The notes under the pieces were generated by a model, which searched no databases, had not been told where the DNA came from, and was given only the letters and a program-made list of their open reading frames with translations. From the NCBI RefSeq assembly GCF_018531465.1, contig NZ_JAHDTF010000011.1, positions 248,001 through 312,000 of the forward strand: 64,000 bases of DNA, given 5' to 3'. The translations under genes and the position numbers were made by a program. This document shows positions 14,812-24,080 of the stretch, in pieces. The DNA comes from Sphaerisporangium fuscum (GTDB lineage: Bacteria; Actinomycetota; Actinomycetes; Streptosporangiales; Streptosporangiaceae). How positions within the stretch are numbered: the stretch's first letter is position 1; each line of letters begins with the position of its first letter.

Positions 14812-16008
14812 GTGAACCGATTGGCAAAGGGTGTGGCTGCTCTCGTCGCCTCGATCAGCGGGTTCGCGCTCGTCGGGGCCGCTCCCGTCCGGGCCGACGG
14901 CGGGCGGGACGTCGTGCTCGTCGGCAACAGCGCCTCGGGCACGGTCAGCTTCCTCGACGGCCGCACGTTCCAGAACCTCGGCTCCTTCAATGTGATCCCC
15001 GACCTGAAGCAGCGGCTGGACGCGATGAACGTCGTCCAGCGCGCCGCCTACGAGGTCGTCAAGCAGCAGGAGGGCGGGGACCGGTTCGCCGACGACGTCT
15101 ACGTCTCCCCGGACGGCCGCAGTCTGTACGTCTCGCGCGGAAACCTGGACGACGTGGCGGCGTTCGACATCGCGAGCGGGCAGATGCTGTGGCGCTTCCA
15201 GGTCGACGGGTTCAAGGCCGACCACGCCGCCCTGTCACCGGACGGCACCCGCCTGACGGTCTCCGCCACCACGGCCGAGAAGGCACAGGTCATCGACACC
15301 GCGACCGGGAGGCTCGCGGCGGAGTTCCACACCGGCACCTATCCGCACGCCAACGACTACTCCCCGGACGGGAAGTACCTCTACAACTCCAGCATCGGGG
15401 TGACCGCGCTGTCGCAGGTGCTGGAGCCCCTCAAGGGCGCCCGGCAGCTCACCGTCGTCGACCCAGCGACGTTCAGGGTGATCAGGACCTACACCTTCGG
15501 CCACGGCGTCAGGCCGGCGGCGTTCACCAGGGACAACAGGACCGCCTACATCCAGCTGTCGTACCTCAACGGGTTCGTGGAGTTCGACCTCGCCACCGGG
15601 AAGATCGTCCGTACGGTGCAGATGCCGTTCAGCGCGGCGGGGGCGGCGCTGGCGCCCGACAAGTACCCCAACAACTCCGCCCACCACGGCATGGCGCTGT
15701 CCGGTGACGAGAGCAGGTTGTGCGACGTCGGCACGATCGACGACTACACCGCCGTCATCTCCCGCCCGGGCCTCACCACCGCCGGGACGGTCACCTACCC
15801 GATCGGCAGCATCCCCTACTGGGCGACCAGCAGCGCCGACGGGCAGCACTGCCTGGTGACGCTGAGCGGGCAGAACGCGGTGTCGGTCGTCGACTACCGG
15901 ACCGCCACCGAGGTCGCGCGCGTCAGGGTCGGCGCCTTCCCGCAGCGTGAACGCCTGGGCAGGGTCCCCCAGGACGTGCTGGACTCCCTGTCCCCGGCCG
16001 CGGGCTGA
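14812..16008 (+). CDS. Secreted YVTN-type beta-propeller protein
   Basis: This 398-residue protein has a signal peptide (MNRLAKGVAALVASISGFAL, cleavage near VRA-DG) followed by blades with the YVTN pattern: VVLVGNSASGTVSFLDGRTF, DDVYVSPDGRSLYVSRGNLD, HAALSPDGTRLTVSATT. Such propellers are usually extracellular binding or lactonase-like proteins. No catalytic residues can be assigned. A related propeller lipoprotein starts at the right end of the window. A strong hairpin 11 bases past the stop ends the transcript. Confidence 0.8.
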   Translation: MNRLAKGVAALVASISGFALVGAAPVRADGGRDVVLVGNSASGTVSFLDGRTFQNLGSFNVIPDLKQRLDAMNVVQRAAYEVVKQQEGGDRFADDVYVSPDGRSLYVSRGNLDDVAAFDIASGQMLWRFQVDGFKADHAALSPDGTRLTVSATTAEKAQVIDTATGRLAAEFHTGTYPHANDYSPDGKYLYNSSIGVTALSQVLEPLKGARQLTVVDPATFRVIRTYTFGHGVRPAAFTRDNRTAYIQLSYLNGFVEFDLATGKIVRTVQMPFSAAGAALAPDKYPNNSAHHGMALSGDESRLCDVGTIDDYTAVISRPGLTTAGTVTYPIGSIPYWATSSADGQHCLVTLSGQNAVSVVDYRTATEVARVRVGAFPQRERLGRVPQDVLDSLSPAAG

Positions 16009-16018
16009 TACCTTCCCT

Positions 16019-16051
16019 GCCATGGCGGCGGTGCAGCGACGCCGCCATGGC
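16019..16051 (+). terminator. Perfect 12-bp hairpin after the propeller gene
   Basis: GCCATGGCGGCG and CGCCGCCATGGC enclose a nine-base loop 11 bases beyond the stop at 16008. It contains the ATG at 16022, which argues against using that ATG as the start of the next gene. Confidence 0.75.
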
Positions 16052-16132
16052 TCCCTCATGGCGAGAACGGAGGCGGACCGGCTCGAGGCCCACCAGACCG
16101 GTCACCGCCGCCGAGGAACGCAGGAGGCCCTG

Positions 16133-17269
16133 GTGCCTGATGCCGTCGGCCGCACCGCGATGCGGCGCCTCATCGAGCAGATGCGCGCCGACCCCGACAC
16201 CCTGCAGGGGGTCGTGGAGGCGGCCCGGGCCAAGGCGCCGTCCGTCGCCGCGCTGCCGCGCGAGGAGGTGCAGCGGCGCATCGCCCCCGTGCTGGCCGCG
16301 GTGTCCTCGGCGTTCATCGACTCCACCGGGCTGGCCCCCGCCGACGTCGAGGCCGCCGACAGGCTCGCGGTGGACCGGGCGATGCAGGGCATCCCCCTGG
16401 AGGCGCTGCTCGAAGGCTTCCAGGCCGGCCGCATCTACGTACTGCGGCAGGTCGTCGAACGGGCCGGCGCGCGGCAGGTGCCCACCGGCCACCTCATCGA
16501 CGCCCTCATCGAACTCGACGCCTACGCCAACGAGATGCAGAACCGGCTGATCCACGCCTACCGGGAGACCGAGCTGAGCCTCACACGCACCGCCCACGCC
16601 GCACGGCTGGAGGCGCTGCGGATCCTGCTCCACGACGGGCCGGCCTCCCGCATCGCCGACACCGGGCTCGACCCGGCGCAGCGCTACCACTGCCTGGTGA
16701 CCGGGGTCAGCGACCCCCGGCAGGCGCGGCGCGCCGAACCCGTCCTCGCCGCGCTGGACGGGCTGGCCGGCATGGTCGACGGTTACCTGTGCGCGGTCAC
16801 GGGGCGGCTGCCGGACGCGGCCTCGCTGGAGGGCGTCCTGGTGGTCGCCGCCCCGCGCGTACGTCCCGACCAGCTGCCCGGCGTGTACGACATGTGCCGC
16901 CTGGCGCGCGGCGCCGCCTGCAAGAGGGGCCTGACGGGCCTTCGCCCGCTCACCGAGCTCGCCACGGCCGTCATGGCCGACGGCCATCCGCGCCTGGCGG
17001 ACCTGCTCGCCGCCGACCTGCTCGCGGGCCTGGACCCGGCCGACGAGACCCATCGCCAGCTGGCGAGGACCGCGCTGGCCTATCTCATGCACGGCAGCCG
17101 GGCCGACCTCACCGCGGCCGGTCTCCACGTGCATCCGAACACCGTGAAGTACCGCCTGCGGCGGCTGGCCGAGATCACCTCGTTCGGCGGGCCGTCCAGC
17201 CCGGACGACGCCCTCGGCCACGCGATGCGCTGGTGGATGGCCCTGCGGGCCTGGCTGGACCGCGCCTGA
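16133..17269 (+). CDS. PucR/CdaR-family transcriptional regulator
   Basis: I place the start at GTG 16133, preceded by AGGAGG six bases earlier; longer in-frame starts lie in the terminator hairpin. The 378-residue product has an N-terminal helical region, a central GGDEF-like sensor region, and the characteristic C-terminal PucR helix-turn-helix (LTAAGLHVHPNTVKYRLRRL, then AEIT). PucR-type regulators respond to small metabolites such as purines or sugar diacids. The gene lies alone, convergent with the MpaB/polyprenyl operon, so its target is not evident. Confidence 0.85.
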   Translation: MPDAVGRTAMRRLIEQMRADPDTLQGVVEAARAKAPSVAALPREEVQRRIAPVLAAVSSAFIDSTGLAPADVEAADRLAVDRAMQGIPLEALLEGFQAGRIYVLRQVVERAGARQVPTGHLIDALIELDAYANEMQNRLIHAYRETELSLTRTAHAARLEALRILLHDGPASRIADTGLDPAQRYHCLVTGVSDPRQARRAEPVLAALDGLAGMVDGYLCAVTGRLPDAASLEGVLVVAAPRVRPDQLPGVYDMCRLARGAACKRGLTGLRPLTELATAVMADGHPRLADLLAADLLAGLDPADETHRQLARTALAYLMHGSRADLTAAGLHVHPNTVKYRLRRLAEITSFGGPSSPDDALGHAMRWWMALRAWLDRA

Positions 17270-17282
17270 CCGAATCGCCCGT

Positions 17283-18446
17283 CTACCCGCGGGTGCTCTG
17301 CGGGGGGCCGGACGGGGCGGGCGGGGTCCAGCGCGCTGCTCGTGGGGCGATCCCGTAGTCGGGTTTGAGCTCCTCGGGGATGGCGTAGTGCATGACGCGG
17401 CCCCGGGTGAGCGACGACAGTTCCAGCTTCGTGGCCAACCGGCCCAGCCGGTCGGACAGTTGCTCGGTCCAGGGACCGCTGTCTTCGAACCGTTCGAGCG
17501 CGTCCAGGAGCAGCGGACCGATCTTGACCATGGAGTCCCAGCGGGAGCGGGGGACCTGAAGCCAGTCGGCCGCGGTGTCGCCGATCAGGAAGCGGATGAG
17601 GGCGGGGACGACAGGATCCAGGAAGGTTCCGGGGACGACCTGCTCGTACATGTCGATCAGCTGCCGCGTCAGGTGCGCCCCTTCTGGAGAGGGCCCCATG
17701 TGACGGAGCATGTACCGGTCGGAGAACCGGCGGGCCGCTTCCAGGTCCGGGGGGATGGTCGCCGGATCGATGCCCAGGATCGTGCCGACGACCTTCCAGG
17801 CGTAGTAGTACGACTCGGCCCCGTCAGGGCTGATGTGGACGCCCATCCGGTGCAGGGCGTCCAGCACCTGGAGGCTGAACATCATCAGCCCGCCGAGCAT
17901 GTCCTCCTGGCAGATCGGGACGGGCTCCGGCCACCGTCCCTCCTGCTTGAGGTGGCGGCGGATGGAGGCGTGCAGGAGCCGTACCTTCTGCGCGGCCGGG
18001 AGGAACCGCCCCTGCGCCTGGAACGCGTCGGGCCGCATGAGGTAGACGGTGAACTGGCCGGTCTCGGCCATCCGCCGGGAAGGGTAGGCCAGCGAGTGCG
18101 TCGCCGACAGCAGCCTGGCCACCTGCGGGATCATGTAACACGCCGGCATCGCCGCGAACGACAGGGCGGTGGAGATGTGCACGTCGTTGTCGATGAAGAA
18201 CCGCCGGGCCTGCTCCATGACCGTCCAGTCGATCCACTCCGGTGGCGTGGCCGTGGCTTCCAGGTAGTCGCGGGCGGCGTCGGGAAGGCCCTCGGGCAGT
18301 GCCTGACCGGAGGCGGTGAACCAGCGCATGAGGGTGTTGAACCGGCCCACGTCACCGCCGGCGAACAGGGCCTCGACGGTCGCGTCGGCCAGCCGATCGC
18401 CTTGGAGGCGGAGCCCGTCCATGTACTCCTCGGTGTGGTCATGCAT
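17283..18446 (-). CDS. MpaB-like oxygenase (DUF2236)
   Basis: The 387-residue protein matches the oxygenase-MpaB/DUF2236 fold: an N-terminal RFNTLMRWFTASGQALPEGL region, DNDVHISTALSFAAMPACYM, then ATHSLAYPSRRMAETGQF and LHASIRRHLKQEG with conserved His/Arg. Family members include latex-clearing protein (haem-dependent rubber cleavage) and MpaB, which cleaves a farnesyl side chain. The start overlaps the polyprenyl synthase stop by 8 bases, which suggests that it acts on a polyprenyl product. That functional link is inference from position and family chemistry. Confidence 0.8.
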   Translation of the reverse strand: MHDHTEEYMDGLRLQGDRLADATVEALFAGGDVGRFNTLMRWFTASGQALPEGLPDAARDYLEATATPPEWIDWTVMEQARRFFIDNDVHISTALSFAAMPACYMIPQVARLLSATHSLAYPSRRMAETGQFTVYLMRPDAFQAQGRFLPAAQKVRLLHASIRRHLKQEGRWPEPVPICQEDMLGGLMMFSLQVLDALHRMGVHISPDGAESYYYAWKVVGTILGIDPATIPPDLEAARRFSDRYMLRHMGPSPEGAHLTRQLIDMYEQVVPGTFLDPVVPALIRFLIGDTAADWLQVPRSRWDSMVKIGPLLLDALERFEDSGPWTEQLSDRLGRLATKLELSSLTRGRVMHYAIPEELKPDYGIAPRAARWTPPAPSGPPQSTRG

Positions 18447-19428
18447 CCGCGATCACCTCGCATATCAGCCGGGTCAGGGCTTCGGCGGCCTCCGGCGTCA
18501 GCCGTGCCTTGTCGATCGCCGCCCGAGCGGCCCGTGCGCGTTCGTCGATCATCCGCCGTACCGCGGCGACGGCTCCTGACCGCCGCATGACGTCCCGTAT
18601 TTCTGCCGCGCCGGCCGGGGTGGGCGGTCCGGCGAGCAGGTCGCGCAGCCGCCGCCGGTCGGGCTCGGGCGCCCGTTCCACGGTCAGGGCCAGCAGGGCG
18701 GTCGGTTTGCGGCCCGTCAGATCGTCGAGGGCCGATTTCCCGGTTCGTTCGGGGTCGCCGAACACGCCCCACAGGTCGTCCCGTAGCTGGAACGCCTCGC
18801 CGAGCGGACGCCCGTAGGCCGCCAGCGTGTTCAGCGTCGCGGGGTCCGCGCCGGCGAGCACGGCGCCGATCTGCAGCGGCCGCTCGACGGTGTAGGAGCC
18901 GGTCTTGAACCGGACGATGGTCAGCGACCGCGCGAGGTCGGGGGGACCTCCGGTGCGCAGGATCTCCAGGCACTCACCCGCCACCAGCTCGCGGCCCATG
19001 GCCGTCCAGAGAGGCACGGCCCGGGCCAGGAATGTCAGCGGCAGGCCCGAGGTGTGGAAAAGCTGCCCCGCCCAGGCCGTCAGCAGATCGCCGATCATGA
19101 CGGCCAGGGCGTCGCCGAGCTTCTCGTGGGCCGTGGGCCGGCCGCGCCGCAGCGGGCTGCGGTCGATGAGGTCGTCGTGGACGATGGCGGCGGCGTGTAC
19201 CAGTTCCAACGCCGCGGCGGCGCGGACCATCGCGTCGGTGTCGGGCTGGCCCGCCGCTCGCCATCCCCAGTAACAGAAGGCGGGGCGGATCCGTTTGCCT
19301 CCGGCGACCGAGACGCGCACCTGCTCGGCGACGGGGGTCAGCTCGGCGTCCAGTGCGAGCAACTCGGCGATCTCCCCCTCGACGAACCGCTCCAGCGCCC
19401 GGTCCACCCGGAGCCGAAGGTCACTCAT
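18439..19428 (-). CDS. Polyprenyl diphosphate synthase
   Basis: This 329-residue trans-prenyltransferase has GGKRIRPAFCYWG, the first aspartate-rich motif as HDDLIDRSPLRRGRP, and the second as QLRDDLWGVFGDPERTGKS, where the third aspartate is displaced as is common in actinobacteria. It would condense isopentenyl diphosphate with allylic primers to make C15-C25 or longer diphosphates; chain length cannot be read confidently. It is the middle gene of a tight operon, overlapping the small upstream gene and the downstream MpaB oxygenase by 8 bases each. Confidence 0.88.
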   Translation of the reverse strand: MSDLRLRVDRALERFVEGEIAELLALDAELTPVAEQVRVSVAGGKRIRPAFCYWGWRAAGQPDTDAMVRAAAALELVHAAAIVHDDLIDRSPLRRGRPTAHEKLGDALAVMIGDLLTAWAGQLFHTSGLPLTFLARAVPLWTAMGRELVAGECLEILRTGGPPDLARSLTIVRFKTGSYTVERPLQIGAVLAGADPATLNTLAAYGRPLGEAFQLRDDLWGVFGDPERTGKSALDDLTGRKPTALLALTVERAPEPDRRRLRDLLAGPPTPAGAAEIRDVMRRSGAVAAVRRMIDERARAARAAIDKARLTPEAAEALTRLICEVIADA

Positions 19429-19654
19429 GCGGACCGCGCTCGACGACCTGCCGGGCCAGCAGCTCCAGATGCGGCTCCGGTGTCGTTCGCATGCGCTTGA
19501 CCGCCAGTTCGCCGCGAGCGCGCAGTTCGTGGCGCACCTGGCTCAGGCCGGGGAGACGACGGGTCACGCCTCGCAGCCCCTCCACCAGAAGATCGCCTAA
19601 ACCGGCGGTCAGATAGAGCACCTCTTCGTGAGGTGCGGGCTTTTCTTCCCGCAT
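19421..19654 (-). CDS. Small 77-aa protein leading the polyprenyl operon
   Basis: The product (MREEKPAPHEEVLYLTAGLG, then DLLVEGLRGVTRRLPGL) is rich in charged and amphipathic helix and has no signal peptide. I do not recognise a family. The 8-base overlap with the synthase start and the short distance to an upstream operator make it the first gene of the operon. A role as accessory subunit to the synthase or oxygenase is possible but unsupported. Confidence 0.6.
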   Translation of the reverse strand: MREEKPAPHEEVLYLTAGLGDLLVEGLRGVTRRLPGLSQVRHELRARGELAVKRMRTTPEPHLELLARQVVERGPHE

Positions 19655-19667
19655 CGAAGTCCTCTCG

Positions 19668-19689
19668 CCTGTAAAGGATCATTTACAGG
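19668..19689. promoter_or_regulatory. Palindromic operator of the polyprenyl operon
   Basis: CCTGTAAA and TTTACAGG are perfect 8-base inverted arms separated by six bases. They lie 14 bases before the start of the first gene, where a repressor would block initiation. The shape suits a TetR- or GntR-type dimer. No regulator gene adjoins it. Confidence 0.65.
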
Positions 19690-20054
19690 AAAGTGAACCA
19701 TGAAAGGCGTCGTCATGTCCGCCGTAGCGGATTACTTCTGCTGGGTATGGCGGGTATTATCCGCAATTCACGACTAAGGAGTGATCTGGGAGTTTTGGGA
19801 TGAATAGATGGGCTGCCAGCGCGAATTCGAGGCTGGTCTTCGAGGCGCTATCGCATCGTGGTGCCAATGCGGGGTCTTTCCCTGATGGATTGCATTCTGG
19901 CTGATATGGCATTCAACGCCCGCACTTCGCGCGCCGGCCTTCAAGGGGCGGCAAGGTGGCGAACCCGCCAGGCGTACCGGGCGTGCGGCACGCGCGAGCT
20001 AAGTGATACCCCACTATCATCTGTAGCCTCTGCCCCCTTGCGGTAAGGAAGATC
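19690..20054. other. Less GC-rich intergenic region
   Basis: This 365-base gap between the polyprenyl operon and the SDR gene is clearly less GC-rich than its surroundings and should contain both divergent promoters. No gene, RNA or repeat was found. Confidence 0.5.
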
Positions 20055-20981
20055 ATGTCTGGCTGGACGGCGAACGACATCCCGGATCTGCGGGGGAGAA
20101 CGGCGATCGTCACCGGGGGGAACCGGGGGCTCGGGCTCGTCACCGCGCTCGAACTCGCCCGCAGGGGTGCGGACGTCGTGATGGCGGGCCGTGACCTGGA
20201 GAGGACCGAGGCCGCCGTCGCCCGCGTCCGGGCGGAGGTGCCGGACGCGAAAGCGGAGCCCGGCCTCCTCGATCTGGCCAGCCTGGCGTCGGTGCGGGAG
20301 TTCTCCGCGAAGACCGTCGCGAACCGGGAGAAGATCGACCTGCTCGTCGGCAACGCGGGGGCGATCATGGTGCCCGAATGGCGCGCCACGGCGGACGGGT
20401 TCGAGGCCCAGTTCGGCACCAACCACCTCGGCCACTTCGCGCTGACCGCCCTGCTGCTGCCGGCGCTGCTGGCCGCGCCCGAGCCCCGCGTCGTGACCGT
20501 CACCAGCCTGACCTACCGCCAGGCGCGGCTCGACTTCGGCGACCTGCAGAGCCGTAACGGCTACCGCCCCTCGCGCGCCTACGGCCGTTCCAAGCTCGCG
20601 CAACTGGTGTTCGCCCTCGAACTGGCGCGCCGGGCCCGCGCCGCGGGGCTCGGCCTGCGCAGCCTCGCCGCCCATCCCGGCTGGGCCACCACCAACCCCA
20701 GCGGCAACGTCCTGGTCGGCATGCTGGAACGCGTCATGGCGAACACCCCCGAGCGCGGCGCCCTGCCGACGCTGTACGCCGCCACCGCCCCCGGCGCCGG
20801 CGGGGGAGACGTCGTGGGACCGGACGGCGTGGGCCAGGTGAAGGGACTTCCCCGCAAGGTGCCGGTCGCCGGGCACGCCCGGGACACCGGTGTGGCCGCC
20901 CGCCTGTGGGAGGAGTCCGAGCGGCTCACCGGCGTCCGCCTCTCGCTGCCCGGAGAGCACGTACGCGGGGTCACCCCTTGA
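20055..20981 (+). CDS. Short-chain dehydrogenase/reductase
   Basis: This 308-residue classical SDR has TGGNRGLG as the cofactor loop, NAGAIM, the serine in VTVTSLTYRQ and the active-site AYGRSK (Y-x-x-x-K). The layout fits the retinol-dehydrogenase-like branch found in actinomycetes (EAQFGTNHLGHFALTALLLP). It should reduce or oxidise a carbonyl/alcohol with NAD(P)(H); substrate unknown. The last 11 bases overlap the 3' end of the convergent permease gene. Confidence 0.88.
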   Translation: MSGWTANDIPDLRGRTAIVTGGNRGLGLVTALELARRGADVVMAGRDLERTEAAVARVRAEVPDAKAEPGLLDLASLASVREFSAKTVANREKIDLLVGNAGAIMVPEWRATADGFEAQFGTNHLGHFALTALLLPALLAAPEPRVVTVTSLTYRQARLDFGDLQSRNGYRPSRAYGRSKLAQLVFALELARRARAAGLGLRSLAAHPGWATTNPSGNVLVGMLERVMANTPERGALPTLYAATAPGAGGGDVVGPDGVGQVKGLPRKVPVAGHARDTGVAARLWEESERLTGVRLSLPGEHVRGVTP

Positions 20982-21807
20982 CGGCGCCCGAGGTCAGGCC
21001 CTCGACGATGTAGCGGCGGGCGAAGGAGAACAGGACGAGCGTCGGGATGACCGACACCACCGTCGCGGCGGCCATCGGGCCCCAGTCGATGTCGTACTGG
21101 GTGATGAAGGAGTTCATCGCGACCGGGATCGTCTTGAAGTCCTCGCTGTCGATGAAGGTGATCGCCAGGAACAGCTCGTTCCAGCACTGGACGAAGCCGA
21201 AGATGAACGTCGCGGTGATGCCCGGCAGCATGACGGGCACCACCACGCGCAGCATCGCCGTCAGCCGGGAGCAGCCGTCCACCATCGCGGCCTCCTCCAG
21301 CGCTGCGGGCACCCGCTCGTAGAAGCCGCGCATGATGATCGTCGAGAAGGGGACCAGCATGGCGACGTACACCAGCATCAGCCCGCCGAGCCGGTTCAGC
21401 AGGTCCAGCCGGGACATCATGAGGTACAGCGGCCCGAGCGCGATGAACAGCGGGATCATCTGGGTGACCAGGTAGGCGAGCATGAGCGCGCCGCGTCCGG
21501 GGAAGTGGAAGCGCGCCAGCACGTACCCGCCGAGCACGCCGGTCGCGGTCACCACGACCGCCGACACCAGCGAGACGACCAGGCTGTTGAGCAGATAGGT
21601 GCCGAAGCTGGAGAAGGAGAACAGCTCGCGGTAGTGGTCGAGCGTGGCCGCGCCGGGCAGGTAGCGCAGCGGCACCGCGAAGATCTCCGAGGTGGGCTTC
21701 AGCGAGGTGACCACGATCCAGTACAGCGGGAACACCGTGATCAGCAGCCAGACGCCGAGGACGACGGCCTTGGCGATCCGGGCGATGAGGGGAGCCGGGC
21801 GGTCCAC
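20971..21807 (-). CDS. Carbohydrate ABC transporter permease, MalG type
   Basis: The 278-residue membrane protein has about six hydrophobic segments and the EAA loop EEAAMVDGCSRLTAMLRVVV, then P-x3-PG, which contacts the ATPase. It ends with the typical basic tail (ARRYIVEGLTSGAVKG). It follows the MalF-type permease by three bases. No ATP-binding subunit is encoded here, so a shared ATPase (MsiK-like, common in actinomycetes) is likely. Confidence 0.9.
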   Translation of the reverse strand: MDRPAPLIARIAKAVVLGVWLLITVFPLYWIVVTSLKPTSEIFAVPLRYLPGAATLDHYRELFSFSSFGTYLLNSLVVSLVSAVVVTATGVLGGYVLARFHFPGRGALMLAYLVTQMIPLFIALGPLYLMMSRLDLLNRLGGLMLVYVAMLVPFSTIIMRGFYERVPAALEEAAMVDGCSRLTAMLRVVVPVMLPGITATFIFGFVQCWNELFLAITFIDSEDFKTIPVAMNSFITQYDIDWGPMAAATVVSVIPTLVLFSFARRYIVEGLTSGAVKG

Positions 21808-21810
21808 GGG

Positions 21811-22752
21811 TCAGTCCCTCGCCTTCTCGAACCGGGTGGCGGTGAGGTAGAAGATGCTGAACGACAGCAGCAGGCCCAGGACGAAGACGCCCACCGCGCC
21901 CGCCTTGCCGTAGTCGCCGTTCTGCACCTGCTCGATGAGGTAGGTCGTGGCGATGTGGGTGCTCCCGGCGGGGCCACCGCCCGTCATCGCGTAGATGAGG
22001 TCGGGGAAGTTCAGGATCCAGATGACGCGCAGCAGGACGATCAGCACCAGCGTGGTGCGGATCGACGGCAGCGTCACGTTGCGGAACTGCCCGAACCGGG
22101 AGGCGCCGTCGACGGCCGCCGCCTCGTACAGCTCGCGCGGCACCGACTGCAGCGCTGCGATGATCATGATGGCGAAGAACGTCACGCCGTACCAGACGTT
22201 GGCGATGATGATCGCCGTCATGGCCCAGCCGGGCGTGGACAGGAAGCCGATCGGCTCGTCGACCAGCCCGGCCTTGACCAGCAGATCGTTGACCACGCCG
22301 AACTCGCCGTTGAACATCCACCGCCACAGCAGCCCGATGAGGAAGCCCGACATCGCCCACGGGAAGAAGACCCACGCCTGGTAGAGGCCGCGGCCCCGGA
22401 AGTGCCGGCGCAGCAGCAGGGCCAGCCCGAAGCCGAGCGTGAACTGCAGCAGCAGCGAGACCGCGACCCAGGTGCCGGTGTTGCGCAGCGCCGTCCAGAA
22501 CTGGGCGTCGGCGAGCACGGCGCGGAAGTTCGCCAGGCCCGTGAACGGCGTGGAGGTCAGGTCGAACAGGTCGTACCGCTGGAACGCGATGACGCCGCCG
22601 CGGATCATCGGGTAGTAGGTGAACACCGCGACGAAGACGACTCCGGGCAGCAGGCACAGCGCGATGAAGCGGGCCCGCCGCCGGTTGAAGACCGGCAGGG
22701 CCGCGCGGGCGGCCGTCCGCCCGCGCGAGCCCGTCCGCCTGACGGCGGTCAC
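21811..22752 (-). CDS. Carbohydrate ABC transporter permease, MalF type
   Basis: GTG 22752 overlaps the stop of the binding-protein gene (GTGA) and gives 313 residues. Segments include FIALCLLPGVVFVAVFTYYP and the EAA loop EAAAVDGASRFGQFRNVTLP. The open frame extends upstream to 23169, but that part is antisense-like and out of family. With the MalG partner it forms the membrane channel of a sugar importer. Confidence 0.9.
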   Translation of the reverse strand: MTAVRRTGSRGRTAARAALPVFNRRRARFIALCLLPGVVFVAVFTYYPMIRGGVIAFQRYDLFDLTSTPFTGLANFRAVLADAQFWTALRNTGTWVAVSLLLQFTLGFGLALLLRRHFRGRGLYQAWVFFPWAMSGFLIGLLWRWMFNGEFGVVNDLLVKAGLVDEPIGFLSTPGWAMTAIIIANVWYGVTFFAIMIIAALQSVPRELYEAAAVDGASRFGQFRNVTLPSIRTTLVLIVLLRVIWILNFPDLIYAMTGGGPAGSTHIATTYLIEQVQNGDYGKAGAVGVFVLGLLLSFSIFYLTATRFEKARD

Positions 22753-24038
22753 GACACCTTCTTCGCCTGGTCGGTCCAGAACGCGTCCCATTCGCGAAGG
22801 ACGTCGGCGGCCGTCTTGCCGCCGGTCAGCAGGGCCTGGACGTCCTTGTCGGCGGTCTGCTGCCACTGGCTCCAGCCGGGGTAGTCGACCGGGCGGATGG
22901 TGATCATCTGCTTGTCGTCGCCCTGGGCGTCGAGGTAGGCCTTCCAGGCGCCCTGCGAGAACTGCGGGTCCTGCTGGGCGTCCTTGGAGATCGGGATCAG
23001 GGAGTTCCCCTTGGCGAACTTCGTGCTCTGCGCGCTCTCGCTGAGGAACTCCACCAGCTTCGCGGCCTCGTTCCGGTGCGCGCTGAACGACGTGACGCCC
23101 CAGCCGGCGTACCCGACGGGCTGCAGGGCGTACCCGCCGGGGCCCTTCGGGATCGGCGCGGTGCTCCACCCGTCCTTGGGGACGCCGCTCTCCTCGACCG
23201 TCTTGATCACTTCAGGGTCCTGGATCAGCATGCCCGTGACGCCCGAGGTGAAGCCCTGGACCATCTCGGGGTAGCTCCACGAGACCGAGTCGGCGGGGGA
23301 GCCGTCCTTGAACAGGCGGACGAACAGGTCCATGGCCTGTGCGGCCTCGGGGGAGGACCAGATCGTCTTGCCGTCCTTGAGGAAGAAGGACTTCTCGGGG
23401 TTCACCTTGTCGCCGTTGAAGGCGCTGACGATCAGGACGGCGTAGTCGAAGGCGCCCTTGCCGCCGCGGAAGGAGTAGCCGGCGCGGTGCTTGCTCCTGT
23501 CGGTCAGCTTCTTGGCCGTGTCGTACAACTCCTGCCAGGTGGCGGGCGGCTGCGCGACACCCGCCTCGCGCAGCCGGTCGGAGCGGTAGAACAGCACCTT
23601 CTCGTAGAAGCCGTACGGGATGAGGTACGGCTTGCCGCCCACCTCGGTGGCCTTCTTGCGCGCCAGGTCGGTCAGGTTGTTCCAGCCGGGCCAGGAGCCG
23701 ACGGGGATCTCGGCCAGCCATCCGTTGTTGGAGAACGACTTGGCGGTGAGGTCGCGGACCTCCAGCACGTCGAGGTTCTTCTTCGTCTGCAGCACCTGGG
23801 TGATCTTCTGGTCGGCGCTCTCCAGCGGCGGCGAGATCAGCTCGACCTTGACCCCCGGATTCTGCCGCTCGAAGTCGGCGATCATGCTCTTGATGAGCTT
23901 GGTACGGTCGGGGCTGGTCAGGCTCTCGATCATGCGCAGGCGGACCGTGCCGGGCGCGTCGTCCGAGCCGCCGCAGCCGGCCAGTGTCATGGTGAGGACG
24001 CCGGCCAGCAGGGCGGCGAGCCTGTGGGATGTTCTCAT
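22749..24038 (-). CDS. Extracellular sugar-binding lipoprotein
   Basis: The 429-residue protein starts with a lipoprotein signal (MRTSHRLAALLAGVLTMTLAGC), whose cysteine would be lipid-anchored. The mature part is a family 1 solute-binding protein (RLRMIESLTSPDRTKLIKSM, FERQNPGVKVELISPPLESA). It delivers a sugar or oligosaccharide, identity unknown, to the two permeases encoded downstream. A LacI-type palindrome lies 43 bases upstream of its start, and the gene for a LacI regulator is 1.3 kb away. Confidence 0.9.
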   Translation of the reverse strand: MRTSHRLAALLAGVLTMTLAGCGGSDDAPGTVRLRMIESLTSPDRTKLIKSMIADFERQNPGVKVELISPPLESADQKITQVLQTKKNLDVLEVRDLTAKSFSNNGWLAEIPVGSWPGWNNLTDLARKKATEVGGKPYLIPYGFYEKVLFYRSDRLREAGVAQPPATWQELYDTAKKLTDRSKHRAGYSFRGGKGAFDYAVLIVSAFNGDKVNPEKSFFLKDGKTIWSSPEAAQAMDLFVRLFKDGSPADSVSWSYPEMVQGFTSGVTGMLIQDPEVIKTVEESGVPKDGWSTAPIPKGPGGYALQPVGYAGWGVTSFSAHRNEAAKLVEFLSESAQSTKFAKGNSLIPISKDAQQDPQFSQGAWKAYLDAQGDDKQMITIRPVDYPGWSQWQQTADKDVQALLTGGKTAADVLREWDAFWTDQAKKVS

Positions 24039-24080
24039 GCCTCTCCCCAGGGGGTTGGCTCATCGGGGGGCGTTCGGTTT

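Noticed and set aside
16022..16132. ATG 16022 as start of the PucR gene
   Set aside because: It lies inside the terminator hairpin of the preceding gene and lacks a ribosome site, while GTG 16133 has AGGAGG.
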